Shown one piece after another: positions 49,796 through 58,808 of a stretch of DNA of 64,000 bases. Origin of the DNA: Sphaerulina vaccinii. Its lineage: Eukaryota; Ascomycota; Dothideomycetes; Mycosphaerellales; Mycosphaerellaceae. The notes beneath the pieces were generated by a model. The model was not told where the DNA came from. It ran no database searches and was given only the letters and a program-made list of their open reading frames with translations. Position numbers and translations under genes: made by a program. The number at the start of each line of letters is the position of its first letter. Positions within the stretch are counted from its first letter, which is position 1. Location: positions 3,286,001 through 3,350,000 of the forward strand of contig JAKUDP010000001.1 of the NCBI GenBank assembly GCA_022570795.1, in the 5' to 3' direction.

Positions 49796-51625
49796 ATGGC
49801 CTCTTCATCAGACTCGCAATTAGGAGAGAGCCTACTAGCCTGGGTCCGCTCCTTCGACTCCGGCTCCAAAGTCTCCCAACTTGGCAGTCTGAATGATGGA
49901 CGAGTCCTCTGGGCGATCTTGCAGGACGTGGATCCAGACTACTTCGCGGGATCGCTTCCTGAACCCGAGATTGAGGAAAGCAGCGAGTGGACGCGTAAAT
50001 GGCAGAACCTCAAACATTTGGAGAAACAGTTATCCATCTACTACCGCGATGTGTGTAATGGTTTGCCATCGGCAGGAGCGGATTTGAAAGCGATCGCGGA
50101 GGAGGGGAGTATACAGCATTTGGAAAGGTTGATCATGGAAATCATCAGGGCTGCAATGGCGAGTCCGGAGTCAAATCAGAGGATGGGAAAGAGACTGTTG
50201 GGGTTGGGGAATGAACATGCTATGGCGATTGCGTATGAGATTCGGAGTATGCAGGAGCCGGAGACGGAGACGGAGGAGGAGGAGGAGGAGGGGGTGGTGA
50301 GCAGTAGGGATGAAAGCGCGTATCAGTCGGAGCAGGAGATGCCAGTTCCAGCGAAAGAGACGAAACAACAGAATGGGGGGCTGTTTGGAGATCCTATGTT
50401 GGAGAAGGAGGAAGAGCTGTTACAGGCGCACGCGACGATTGAGAAGTTACAAGCGAGTCATATGGCTGCGCAGAGACAGTTGCAAGAATTGAAGTTGGCA
50501 AAGGAACAGTTGCAAGAGGCGTTTGATACCTATAGGTCGGAGATCAACGATAGAGGGAGACCGGTTGTTGCGGATGATGAGTTGAAGAAGTTGCAGAGAC
50601 AGGCGGATAATGATCGAGCGTATATCGATGATCTGGAAACGCAACTACAGACAAGCAGGAATGCTGTGGACAACTACGAAAGGCAGATTCAGCGTTTCAA
50701 GGAGGAGCAGGAAGCTGGGCAGAAATTGCGAGATGATCTGCAGGTTTTGAGAGCGGAGAATGAGGATCTGAACCAGAAAGTCAAGGCGAATGAGAATTTG
50801 AAGAAGAAGATTCAGGCGCTGCAGGAACAGGATAAGGCGAATGCTTCGCTGAGAGAAGAACTCAAGCAGGCTAATGACCGGCTTGAGGAACTTGATCGGC
50901 TGAAACATGTTCAAGCTGGTCTGGAGAAGGAGATCATTGAGAAGAAAGGCCTTATCAGAAACCAGGAATACCAGATCAACGAACTCACCACAACGAGAAA
51001 ACACGCGGAGTATGATGCTCGTGTTCTAGCTCAGAAGCTCGAAGCTGCTCGTGAACGGCAAGAACGTGACCACGAAGCCATTGAGGAACTTCGGAATCGA
51101 CTGCAAGAAGCAGGCCCGGAAGATGATCTCGATGCTGATACACCTGAACCACCGAAAATTGAAGTCGAGGACGAGCCCAAAGCGAAGCCTAAATCTGCTG
51201 CGAATGAGACTAAGCAATGGGCCGACAAAGTCGCCCTCCTAGAACAACAACTCGAAGCAGCAGACCAACGACTCAAACAAGCAGCTTCACGAAACGCAAC
51301 CCTCGAAGATGCAGGCCGTGCACACGAACGTGATACGAAAGCTGCGCAGAAGTTGGAAGAACAGGAGCAGACGATCGTTGACTTGAGGAAGCAGATCGAT
51401 ACCCTCTATAAGCAGGTGACAGAAGCCCCTGAAGCACCACCAAAGGACGTCTCAGCTCTGCAGCGAGAGAATCAACTCATGGTCAGCGCGTGGTACGATT
51501 TGAGTAGTCGGTTGCAGAATAATGGTGTCTCATTGGGAAGGAGGAGACAGGAGCCTAAGAGTTGGATCGGGAGGCAGAGGGGTATGGTTGGACCGCAGAG
51601 TGGTGTTGCTGGTGGGAGACGATAG
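49796..51625 (+). CDS. Hook-family dynein adaptor (HookA-like), 609 aa
   Basis: Links early endosomes to dynein-dynactin for transport along hyphal microtubules. Single exon, ATG at 49796. The N-terminal HOOK (calponin-homology-like) domain covers residues ~5-165: LLAWVRSFDSGSKVSQLGSL, NDGRVLWAILQDVDPDYF, KHLEKQLSIYYRDVC, IQHLERLIMEIIRAAM. An acidic linker (ETETEEEEEEG) follows, then a long coiled coil from about 195 to 560 (KLQASHMAAQRQLQELKLAK, LEKEIIEKKGLIRNQEYQIN). The end contains LQRENQLMVSAWYDLSSRLQ and KSWIGRQRG, the conserved C-terminal segment of fungal Hook proteins. It is shorter than the ~800 residues I recall for other filamentous fungi, with the shortfall apparently in the coiled coil. 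Confidence 0.88.
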   Translation: MASSSDSQLGESLLAWVRSFDSGSKVSQLGSLNDGRVLWAILQDVDPDYFAGSLPEPEIEESSEWTRKWQNLKHLEKQLSIYYRDVCNGLPSAGADLKAIAEEGSIQHLERLIMEIIRAAMASPESNQRMGKRLLGLGNEHAMAIAYEIRSMQEPETETEEEEEEGVVSSRDESAYQSEQEMPVPAKETKQQNGGLFGDPMLEKEEELLQAHATIEKLQASHMAAQRQLQELKLAKEQLQEAFDTYRSEINDRGRPVVADDELKKLQRQADNDRAYIDDLETQLQTSRNAVDNYERQIQRFKEEQEAGQKLRDDLQVLRAENEDLNQKVKANENLKKKIQALQEQDKANASLREELKQANDRLEELDRLKHVQAGLEKEIIEKKGLIRNQEYQINELTTTRKHAEYDARVLAQKLEAARERQERDHEAIEELRNRLQEAGPEDDLDADTPEPPKIEVEDEPKAKPKSAANETKQWADKVALLEQQLEAADQRLKQAASRNATLEDAGRAHERDTKAAQKLEEQEQTIVDLRKQIDTLYKQVTEAPEAPPKDVSALQRENQLMVSAWYDLSSRLQNNGVSLGRRRQEPKSWIGRQRGMVGPQSGVAGGRR

Positions 51626-52272
51626 CAGATGCTTCGAGTTGAGATGAATGTTGGCAGGAGATTGCATTGAGCGATGGGTGTCTGTTGTTGTCGGTTGATG
51701 AAGATTGGAATAGCTCTATACCCCTGCTCTTCATTTGGGCATTCTTTGCTATGTTGAGCGTATCACTATTTTTGACCACCTATTTCCTTCTGTTGCAGAC
51801 AACAAAAGTGATGTTGAGATGGAAATTCTTCCAGACATCGCGCGCTCCGTCCAAGCTAGCTTTCAACCACGCGACGCCATGCTGTTCGAGAGCCTGCCCT
51901 CACAGGAATGGATCATCATGCCAGCCACGAGTGTCGGACATCTGAAGGGCTGAATCCACGCGATGATGGAGTGCACTACTGGATGCAGGCCGGGAGTCTC
52001 TGTAGATCGCGCTAATGTCAAAGATCTTATGCAGCCAGGTCGATTGTCGTGCTGCAGGAGGCGTCGGGCTTTGAAAAGTCAGTCTCATGCGACTCGTGCT
52101 GAAGTGGCCACCAGAGCATTACGAGGGGAAACAAGTCTGCTGGAGCTGTATGACAATGTCGTGTCGTTCCAGGTGAGTTAACAGCTGCTGTCAGAGCATG
52201 AAGAGCGCTCAAACGCCTCGACGTGGCGTTTGGATGGGAACATTTGTCTTGTTCAACTGTTGGCTGCTGCAT
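51626..52272. other. Intergenic, nothing recognised
   Basis: About 650 bp downstream of the Hook gene. Short plus-strand frames (51667-51945) have no motif. The 3' end of Hook lies here. Confidence 0.35.
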
Positions 52273-52495
52273 TCAAGTCGTCTGTTATATGCAAATCAGC
52301 CATTGAAATCATGGTCTTCTGTACAGCTCGGTAACATACCTGTTGAAGCATATTCACACGCAATCTCGACCCAACTGCTCGTCCCTTGATAGCCATCTTC
52401 TCATGCTGTTCGGCATCGTATAGCGTGTTGATAACCACAGAATAGATGATCACGGCAATCGAGGCCGCCACTGTCAGTAGGTCGGAGTTCTCCAT
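52273..52495 (-). CDS. Possible 54-aa single-pass membrane microprotein
   Basis: ATG at 52495 encodes MENSDLLTVAASIAVIIYSV and onward, with one hydrophobic helix and a charged tail (DAEQHEKMAIKGRAVGSRLR) up to NMLQQ. A well-formed 58-nt intron (52339-52282; donor GTATGT, branch GCTGAT, acceptor CAG) leads to a three-codon last exon (Thr-Thr-stop). The intron signals are the main evidence; the protein has no recognised family and could equally be part of a longer untranslated or non-coding transcript. Confidence 0.3.
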
Positions 52496-52956
52496 TTCTG
52501 ATGTTCTTGTCAAGCGCGCGAAATCGTATTCGTTCAATACTCTACTGTCGAAGTGCTGAACAAGAGGAAGACGAAACGCTCAGTACCTGCATATATAACT
52601 TACGATGACAAGAACTTTGTAATATTGCTCTTCTGATTCGTTGGATTGGTGTTGCAGAATCGCATGATGTTGGGGCTAAGTTTGACAATGGTCTGAGAAG
52701 GCAAAGTGGAACCATTTTTTTTTGGATCGAACCATGATCGCCCGCCTGTCATGGTTCTTGGCCGGAGTTTGGATTCGTTCTTTGTTTCGACAACAACTCC
52801 ACTGCTCATCAATAACTTACAATGGCGAACATCAACTCTCTGACTGGCGAAGCCATGATTGACAATGTGTATTGAACAATTGAGTGAGCTTCTCTGGTGG
52901 TCGCCACTCACCATTCCCCATCATATGGGCGACTTTCCTGATCCCAGAAGTCCCTT
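52496..52956. other. Intergenic, nothing recognised
   Basis: A 461-bp gap with a poly-T run around 52717-52726 on the plus strand. Frames here show no motif. Confidence 0.3.
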
Positions 52957-53995
52957 CTACAGCTCCCGTCGACTGTACTGTCCATCGCACTGGAACTGGG
53001 GACCTTTCTTCTTCAAAGACATGACGGCGGCACCAATAGCAGCTGCGTACAGAGGATCAACCATATCCTCACGCCAGACGGATGCTAAGTCAATCCCGTC
53101 ATATGCAGACGAAGCCAACACGATGTTCAGAGCCCGTCTCAGTGTTGGATCATCTCCTCGCTCTCCTGCAAGGATGAGAATGTCGATATGGTCGCAGAGG
53201 TGACCTACGCTATCAGGCACCCCTGTGGCCACATGCAGCACGGTTGCCAGCACGCTTGCGTCCAAACTCATGGCCGGATAGGTGGTGTTGTGTGTGATGG
53301 ACATCTCTTCGAACACACCACAATCTTCTGTGCTGAGAGTCGCAGTGAATGCAGCTCGGCTGTAATCTACTGTGAGAATCCATCGCGTCTTAGCACTGCA
53401 AGCATATCCGCCCCAATCTTCTCTGCCAATCCCGTCGGCGTATGCTGCCACATGAGCGGCTTTCCACTGGAAAGGCACATCAAGAGATAATTCAGCCCCA
53501 GCCTGCTTCGCAGCTGCGATCAAGATCTCTGATGTCTGGTATGGGAATGCTACAGTTACATCCTCGATCTTGCAGTCTACGAGTGCTTCTGTTGCTCCTT
53601 TGAGCGCACGTAGCATCGGAAGTAGTGCCTGCGCTCTTGGGTCCAGGGCGCGTCCGCCGAGCCATGGTGAAAGGCGATGGCGAAACAGTCTGAGCTCCAG
53701 GCTTGGAGGTATATTGCTCGCGTCCTCAAGTACCTCGTAGCCATTATAGCCAGTGTAGGCTCGCATAACCTCCTTGTACTGCTCGGTTCCTTCCATCTTT
53801 GTAACATCAATGCTGGTGCCGTTGGCAAAGTGGACGCTGGCTACGCTATAGAAAGTCAGTCACTATCGTGAGTGCTTGGGTGTCGAGTGCTTACCCATAA
53901 TCGAGATTGAGGTTGAAGCCGACTCCAAATTGCGGAGGTCCACATTGAGCAAGTGCTATGGAGGGGCCCACCAACAGAGCAAGTATTGCTAACAT
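52957..53995 (-). CDS. Secreted protein with degenerate Hsp70/actin-type ATPase fold (329 aa)
   Basis: Two exons: 53995-53895 and 53845-52957; intron of 49 nt (GTAAGC...CTATAG); 990 nt in frame. A signal peptide is clear (MLAILALLVGPSIALAQCG). The mature start GVGFNLNLDYGVASVHFANG resembles the phosphate-1 strand-turn-strand of Hsp70/actin proteins. Later RWILTVDYSRAAFTATL sits where phosphate-2 would be, DILILAGERGDDPTLRRALN resembles the adenosine motif, and VDPLYAAAIGAAVMSLKK matches the conserved helix after it. The usual GTT and GGG residues are missing, so ATP binding is doubtful. The Hsp70 peptide-binding domain is absent. Secretion of such a fold is unusual. Assignment is by pattern only; a structure prediction would settle it. 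Confidence 0.68.
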
Positions 53996-54163
53996 CTTGG
54001 TTGTATCTGCCTAGCGTTCTTATCGTGGTACGCCATTCGAGCGATTGTGGGATATTTCATACATAAGTATCATCTGGACTCGTGATACAAGGCGGCGCAG
54101 CACGGCTGTGCAGTAACCACAACAGCTCGATTCAGCGCTTCTAGATATACTCGAGGTCAGCGG

Positions 54164-54660
54164 CTAGATCAGAGAGTGCATTCGTTGCTGTGCCTTACTT
54201 CGATATTGCGGCGAAGTCATAAGCGCTGGATGACTAAGCATATTCTCCATCTGATTCATTCTTCGTGCTACTCCTTCTTGCGAGAGTCGACAACATCTTA
54301 CCACAGAAAGCCGGCGAGAAGAGCTCCCAGCAAGCTCCAGAAGACATATGCCGAGATGGACTTCAGAGCCAGCTCTACAAACTCTCCGGAAGGTGCAATG
54401 GCACAAACTTCAGGTCCAGCTCTGATGGGACACTCTAGCCATGCAACATATGTACGACCAATCAAGTCTGCGCCGTGGACCAAAGAATAGATGCACAGGA
54501 TAATGACTACGAAGAGTCGTCGATATTTGGGCGCGTCGCGCTTCAGCTGCTCTCGCGAGTAACGACCGGAGGCATTCGCAGAGCTGGAGTTTGAAGGATG
54601 GCTTTTGGCGCTAGGCTTTGCTGGACCTGACGTGGATTGTGAACACTGTTCGGCCTTCAT
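54164..54660 (-). CDS. Hypothetical membrane protein, C-terminal part; 5' end unresolved
   Basis: From ATG 54660 the frame encodes a Ser-rich stretch (MKAEQCSQSTSGPAKPSAKS), then a basic segment and two transmembrane helices (RRLFVVIILCIYSLVHGADL and ISAYVFWSLLGALLAGFL) flanking a loop with two Cys. A donor GTAAGA after GFL(C) near 54298 likely joins to a last exon ending QYRSKAQQRMHSLI at 54164. The same frame is open upstream to about 54930 with a Leu/Arg/Ala-rich helix (LLRSLRDLTASTAAARLDLA), so the true start is probably further upstream, possibly behind another intron. No family recognised. Confidence 0.5.
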
Positions 54661-55111
54661 CGCGGCGATGGCGAGATCTAGGCGTGCTGCCGCTGTAGAG
54701 GCTGTGAGGTCTCGCAGAGAGCGCAGTAAATCCGTTTCTGGTAGCTTGCTGTGCGGCAGGTGCAGGTAGGGGTCGACGTTACAATGGCGTCGTGAGCTTG
54801 TGGAGCTGATAAGTGGACAGACGGAAGCTGATCTGAGATGATGAGCGCTGAAGAGAAGGCACAGCGAGAGTTCGAGCCAAGAGAACCATGAGCTTGTGCT
54901 GTAAGTCTCGCAGATCTTCTTCCAACTGCGCTAGTCACTGTAAGACAACTTGCTTGAAGATATGATCTTCGTCAAGCCATGGCTCTTGAAAGTCTGATCG
55001 TGCTCAGTAACCAATGGGATCTCCATCGAAGATGACTTCGTCGTCGTCACTGCGAGATGGCATTAGTTTTCCTGGTCAGCTCAGCATGTTCGAAGCACTC
55101 ATAATGCTTAC
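54661..55111. other. Upstream open frame of the membrane gene and intergenic DNA
   Basis: The minus-strand frame of the neighbouring membrane gene stays open to about 54930 (preceded by an AG acceptor-like site), so an additional exon is likely. An alternative frame reads QLEEDLRDLQHKLMVLLART, a possible coiled helix. I could not fix the exon structure. Beyond 54930 nothing is recognised. Confidence 0.35.
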
Positions 55112-55777
55112 CTACCACAAGAACACCCCTCTTTGCCTCATCACATTGAGCAACTTCCTCAGAACCGGCTCTCTCGAGTCTTCTACTCCCACCGCCTGCG
55201 AAGCCCACAGAAACACAGCCTCTAGATCTGCAATCATACCACTATACTCTCCTTCCATCGAGTGCTTCCAGTGCCTGTCTACGTTCAAGATGAACTTCCT
55301 CAAATCGAACTCACCCAGCCATCTACCAGAATGCAAAATGAACCCATGAATCACCACAATCCTGATATTCTGATGCAGAGCTTGATATTTCAATGTCTTG
55401 TTAAGGAAGAGTTCAACTTCACAATCGCCGTCTTCGTTAAAGCCTTGTAGGTGGAATCTGCATAGTCGATAGAAGAGTGGAAGAATCTCAGATCTGATTT
55501 GTCGATTGATGAGGCTGAGACAAGGTTGCCAGTACTTTCGAGAGTTGTAGATGTAGTGGTATTGCTCGAATTTGACCAGTGTGGGTACTGATTCGAGGTA
55601 GTACTCGTAGATCTGCAGACGGAGTTCTCTGGGTAGGCGGAGAAGATGGCATTGTCCATCGATCGCAGGACTCGCAGCAGGCGTATCGTTGTCGTCCTCT
55701 ATACGCTGCTTGACGCGGCCTCGAAGCGAGAACAAAGAAGCGTTCAAGCTTGCCATATATGCTGCCGCGCTGGCCAT
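55112..55777 (-). CDS. F-box-like (2EXR-type) fungal protein, 221 aa
   Basis: ATG at 55777. Residues ~45-70 read HLLRLPRELRLQIYEYYL, the F-box-like motif of this large fungal family, followed by the usual second block LSLINRQIRSEILPLFYRLC and a hydrophobic C-terminal half with Trp/Leu (GFILHSGRWLGEFDLRKFIL). The stop directly follows GVFLW, where a GTAGGT donor-like sequence occurs, so a few more codons in another exon are possible. It lies 16 bp downstream of the similar gene 55794-56408 on the same strand. Function unknown. Confidence 0.7.
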   Translation of the reverse strand: MASAAAYMASLNASLFSLRGRVKQRIEDDNDTPAASPAIDGQCHLLRLPRELRLQIYEYYLESVPTLVKFEQYHYIYNSRKYWQPCLSLINRQIRSEILPLFYRLCRFHLQGFNEDGDCEVELFLNKTLKYQALHQNIRIVVIHGFILHSGRWLGEFDLRKFILNVDRHWKHSMEGEYSGMIADLEAVFLWASQAVGVEDSREPVLRKLLNVMRQRGVFLW

Positions 55778-55793
55778 GGTACTGCCTGTGACC

Positions 55794-56408
55794 TCACTCG
55801 AGCACGAATCCGAGCACCGAGATGAGACGTCGCAATGTTTCGATAATCAAGTCCCCAGATTCCCCTACTGGGATCGAGGCTCTTATCTGGTAGGCTTGGG
55901 CGAAGATCTTCTTTACTTGTTCGGCATAGATTGGGGGGATCGGGTTGAACCACAGATCAGGACCTAGTATACGAAAGTTCTTGAGATCGAATTCGACAGT
56001 GCCTCGATAGTCCAAGATGCCGAAACGATGCTTTATGGCGACCTTCCACAGATTTGATGTGATCTTTGGGTTTGAAGATATTGTGTTTAGCCAGTTGATT
56101 ACATCTGCTTTAGCTCGACGGTTCTGTACAGCAAGCAGGAAGCGGTTCTGTTGGTAAAAGATAGGTAGACTCTCGGCTCGAAGTTGTCGATTCACGAAGC
56201 TTATAGCGGGCTGTATATGTCGTATAGCTTGAGTTGTGCTTGCGTTTGTGGTGATGTTGCCACCATCAACGGAGACCGCAAGAGGCTCAGAGAATGAGGG
56301 ACTGTAGTAACCCCCAATCGCAAGGGTACTGCCGCTGTTGTTAAGCGTGAGTGCAAGGATGAGCAGCCTCAGCTCGGTAGGAATGCTTAGCAGGGGTGAG
56401 CTGTCCAT
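55794..56408 (-). CDS. F-box-like (2EXR-type) fungal protein, 204 aa, tandem with the previous one
   Basis: ATG at 56408 gives MDSSPLLSIPTELRLLILAL, the F-box-like motif at the very N-terminus, then the paired block AISFVNRQLRAESLPIFYQQ as in relatives. The last residues IIETLRRLISVLGFVLE align with the C-terminus of the neighbour at 55112 (VLRKLLNVMRQRGVFLW), and here too a donor-like GTGAGG follows directly. The frame is open 11 codons further upstream but without an ATG. Tandem paralogue by domain and end similarity. Function unknown. Confidence 0.7.
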   Translation of the reverse strand: MDSSPLLSIPTELRLLILALTLNNSGSTLAIGGYYSPSFSEPLAVSVDGGNITTNASTTQAIRHIQPAISFVNRQLRAESLPIFYQQNRFLLAVQNRRAKADVINWLNTISSNPKITSNLWKVAIKHRFGILDYRGTVEFDLKNFRILGPDLWFNPIPPIYAEQVKKIFAQAYQIRASIPVGESGDLIIETLRRLISVLGFVLE

Positions 56409-56638
56409 ATGTTTTCGTGTTGAATCTTGAGTCAGATGCACATCTCGAGATGAACAGAAGTCATACGAGACGCCGTTGATGAGCTCATGCAGATAGCGCT
56501 AGACTCTATGTAGTTAGTTAGTTAGTCGGATGCCAAGCCGCCATGTCGTGGTTCGCGTTTCTGCACGACGCGTCCTCCTTCCACCTTTTACTCACCACAC
56601 GCTCTACAGCGCTACTGGCCAACGATACTCATACCACC

Positions 56639-58597
56639 ATGGCCGCCTCACTACTGTCGATTCCCGAAGAGCTGCAAGTCTATATCATATCGTACCTACC
56701 GCGACCATCCGACTTGAAGAGGCTTTGTATCACTTGCAGAGAGCTTCGGGAAGTTGCTCGTCAGCAGCTGTACAAGCATGTTAGAGTGTATCTGGACGAT
56801 GACCAGAGTATCTCCGGTATTCTTGGAAGCGACAAGATCGGACTGAAGCACACTAGGGCACTTACTTTTGGGGTTCGCGACAAGGCAAGTTGCAGTATTT
56901 GCGAGACCCCTCCTGTTCTTAGTCTGAGTATGAAAACAAGGCGACAAGCCTGCAGACAAAAGGGGCTTGCATTTGGAGATATTTGCTTACGTCCATATTA
57001 TTACTTGACAGGCCAACGACACCAATAGCACTTCGAAACCTGCCAAATGCAGAGCTATCGAATACAGACGATTAATCAGGCTGATTCTCCCGATTGTGCC
57101 CCAGAACCACTTACGACATCTCACTGTCTCGGGAGTAACACTGGACCAACCTACACTGAGCACGGTGGTCGACCAAAAATTCGCTTTGAGTGAACTAGCC
57201 CTTATGGGGCTGACCGCAAATGCCACGACATACGCAACTCATGGGCTATGTCCTGAGACATTCTCGCACCTTGTTAGCTTGGTCGTGCCCGACGTGCTTG
57301 GAGACGTAAACGAGCACACGTTCTGGACTACGATGGTCGCTAAATGCACGAACCTGAAGCACTTGAATTTGGGGGCTGCTCACTACAGGCATCTTGGCGC
57401 CACAGTCAGTCTCCTCGGTCGGGTCGAGAGTGACGCACTGTTCGGAAGCATGGTACGTCCCCTCGGACTGACCTCGTTATCTCTCCAAGGAGACAGCGCA
57501 AGAGGGCACAGCTTAAAAGAACGAGGTCCAGTACTGGTGGAAAGGATCGACGTCGAAGGGCTGGAGCAGCTGTGTGTGTACCAATGCGGAGATGTGGACA
57601 TTCTTTTGGATGCCATGAGCGATTTATTCGAAGCATCGAGCGCGAATATCCGTCTCAAACGCATTTTTATTGATAGGTCTAACGTCCATGCTGACGGCCA
57701 TAACGTGCGCCAGACTACTAGAACTCTGAAGTCTCTGCAGAGACTACTGAAAAGTTTCGTAGGCTTGGAAGTCTTGCAAGTCCGATCCGACATTGATCCC
57801 GATGGGAACTCGGATCTTTGGGACATGTCGTGTCTAGCGAATCATTACCCGACTCTGCAGGTATGACTGAGACCACTGTGAGCCTCGTGCAACATTTGCT
57901 GATTCGCAACAGGTTCTCTACCTTGGTCTCGGGAGCAATGATCCTGATGATGGCAGAACCCACTGGCTTATGGCTCCATCAGAAATGGAGAAGCTGTTCT
58001 CGAGCTCTCCAAGACTGTCGCAAGTGTCGCTGGCCATGCCAAATGTATCTCTTCGTGAGGTAGACACCGTGAGCTACAGACATGCGCTCGTACGTCTACA
58101 TCTTCGTCATCTCCAAATAGCTCAGCGCTGACATGCACATGTAGAGACTCATCAGCAAAGCACCATCTCTAAGGTTGCTTCGAATATTGACATGGCCTGA
58201 TGCACATGATGAACACCACGGCCGGCCGCTCAGTACCTGGGAGACTGAAGAACGTACCGAACATGCATCGCCATACTTCAGACATGTTGATGCGTTCGCG
58301 ACCAAGATTCTCGGACATTTCGGATACTACTCCAAGAAGCACCTACCTCAACTGAAAATGCTCTGCATCGGCGATACACAAGACGGGGACAAGGTCGACT
58401 TGATCGCCCGCGAGGCCATCACTGTACCTGAAAGCCTTTGTTACTTAGCTGGTCACCAGCGGGACTGTCTTGGAAGGGAGGGTGCAGTGGCTATCCCAAT
58501 TGCTATGAATGAGGTCAAGTATGTGGCACCTGAATTCATCGGCGTTACCGCGTTCGGTGCAGGCACTGCGACAGCGTCGAGGTTCACGGCATTGTAG
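56639..58597 (+). CDS. F-box/LRR-like protein with a GC-AG intron (574 aa)
   Basis: Four exons: 56639-56884, 57012-57860, 57913-58089, 58145-58597; all introns are phase 0; total 1725 nt. The F-box is clear: LLSIPEELQVYIISYLPRPS, DLKRLCITCRELREVARQQL. Leucine-rich segments follow (LRHLTVSGVTLDQP, LKHLNLGAAHYRHLG, LEQLCVYQCGDVDILLDAM). The C-terminal part, LRILTWPDAHDEHHG, YFRHVDAFATKIL, KMLCIGDT and SLCYLAGHQRDCLGREGAVA, is shared with the minus-strand paralogue at 35005-36820. The first intron (56885-57011, 127 nt) has donor AG|GCAAGT, the classic GC-AG form; it joins VRDK|ANDTNSTSKPAK. Likely an SCF-type substrate adaptor by F-box analogy; target unknown. Confidence 0.8.
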
Positions 58598-58808
58598 AGA
58601 ACATAGGTATCCTGCCCAGACAAGCAGCGCAAAGACGAATCAGGTGCGGTCCTTTTCCATCCGAGGTGGTATTTCAGGCAGTTGCTGAAGAATTGCTGTC
58701 GAGGCATCTCGCTTCGTATCAGCTTACGGAAGTGGATGCAGGGCCGCCTTCTGTGGCGTTTGAGCTCAGCCGCGCTGCTGAAGCCTCCACCACTTCCACC
58801 ACTTCAAA

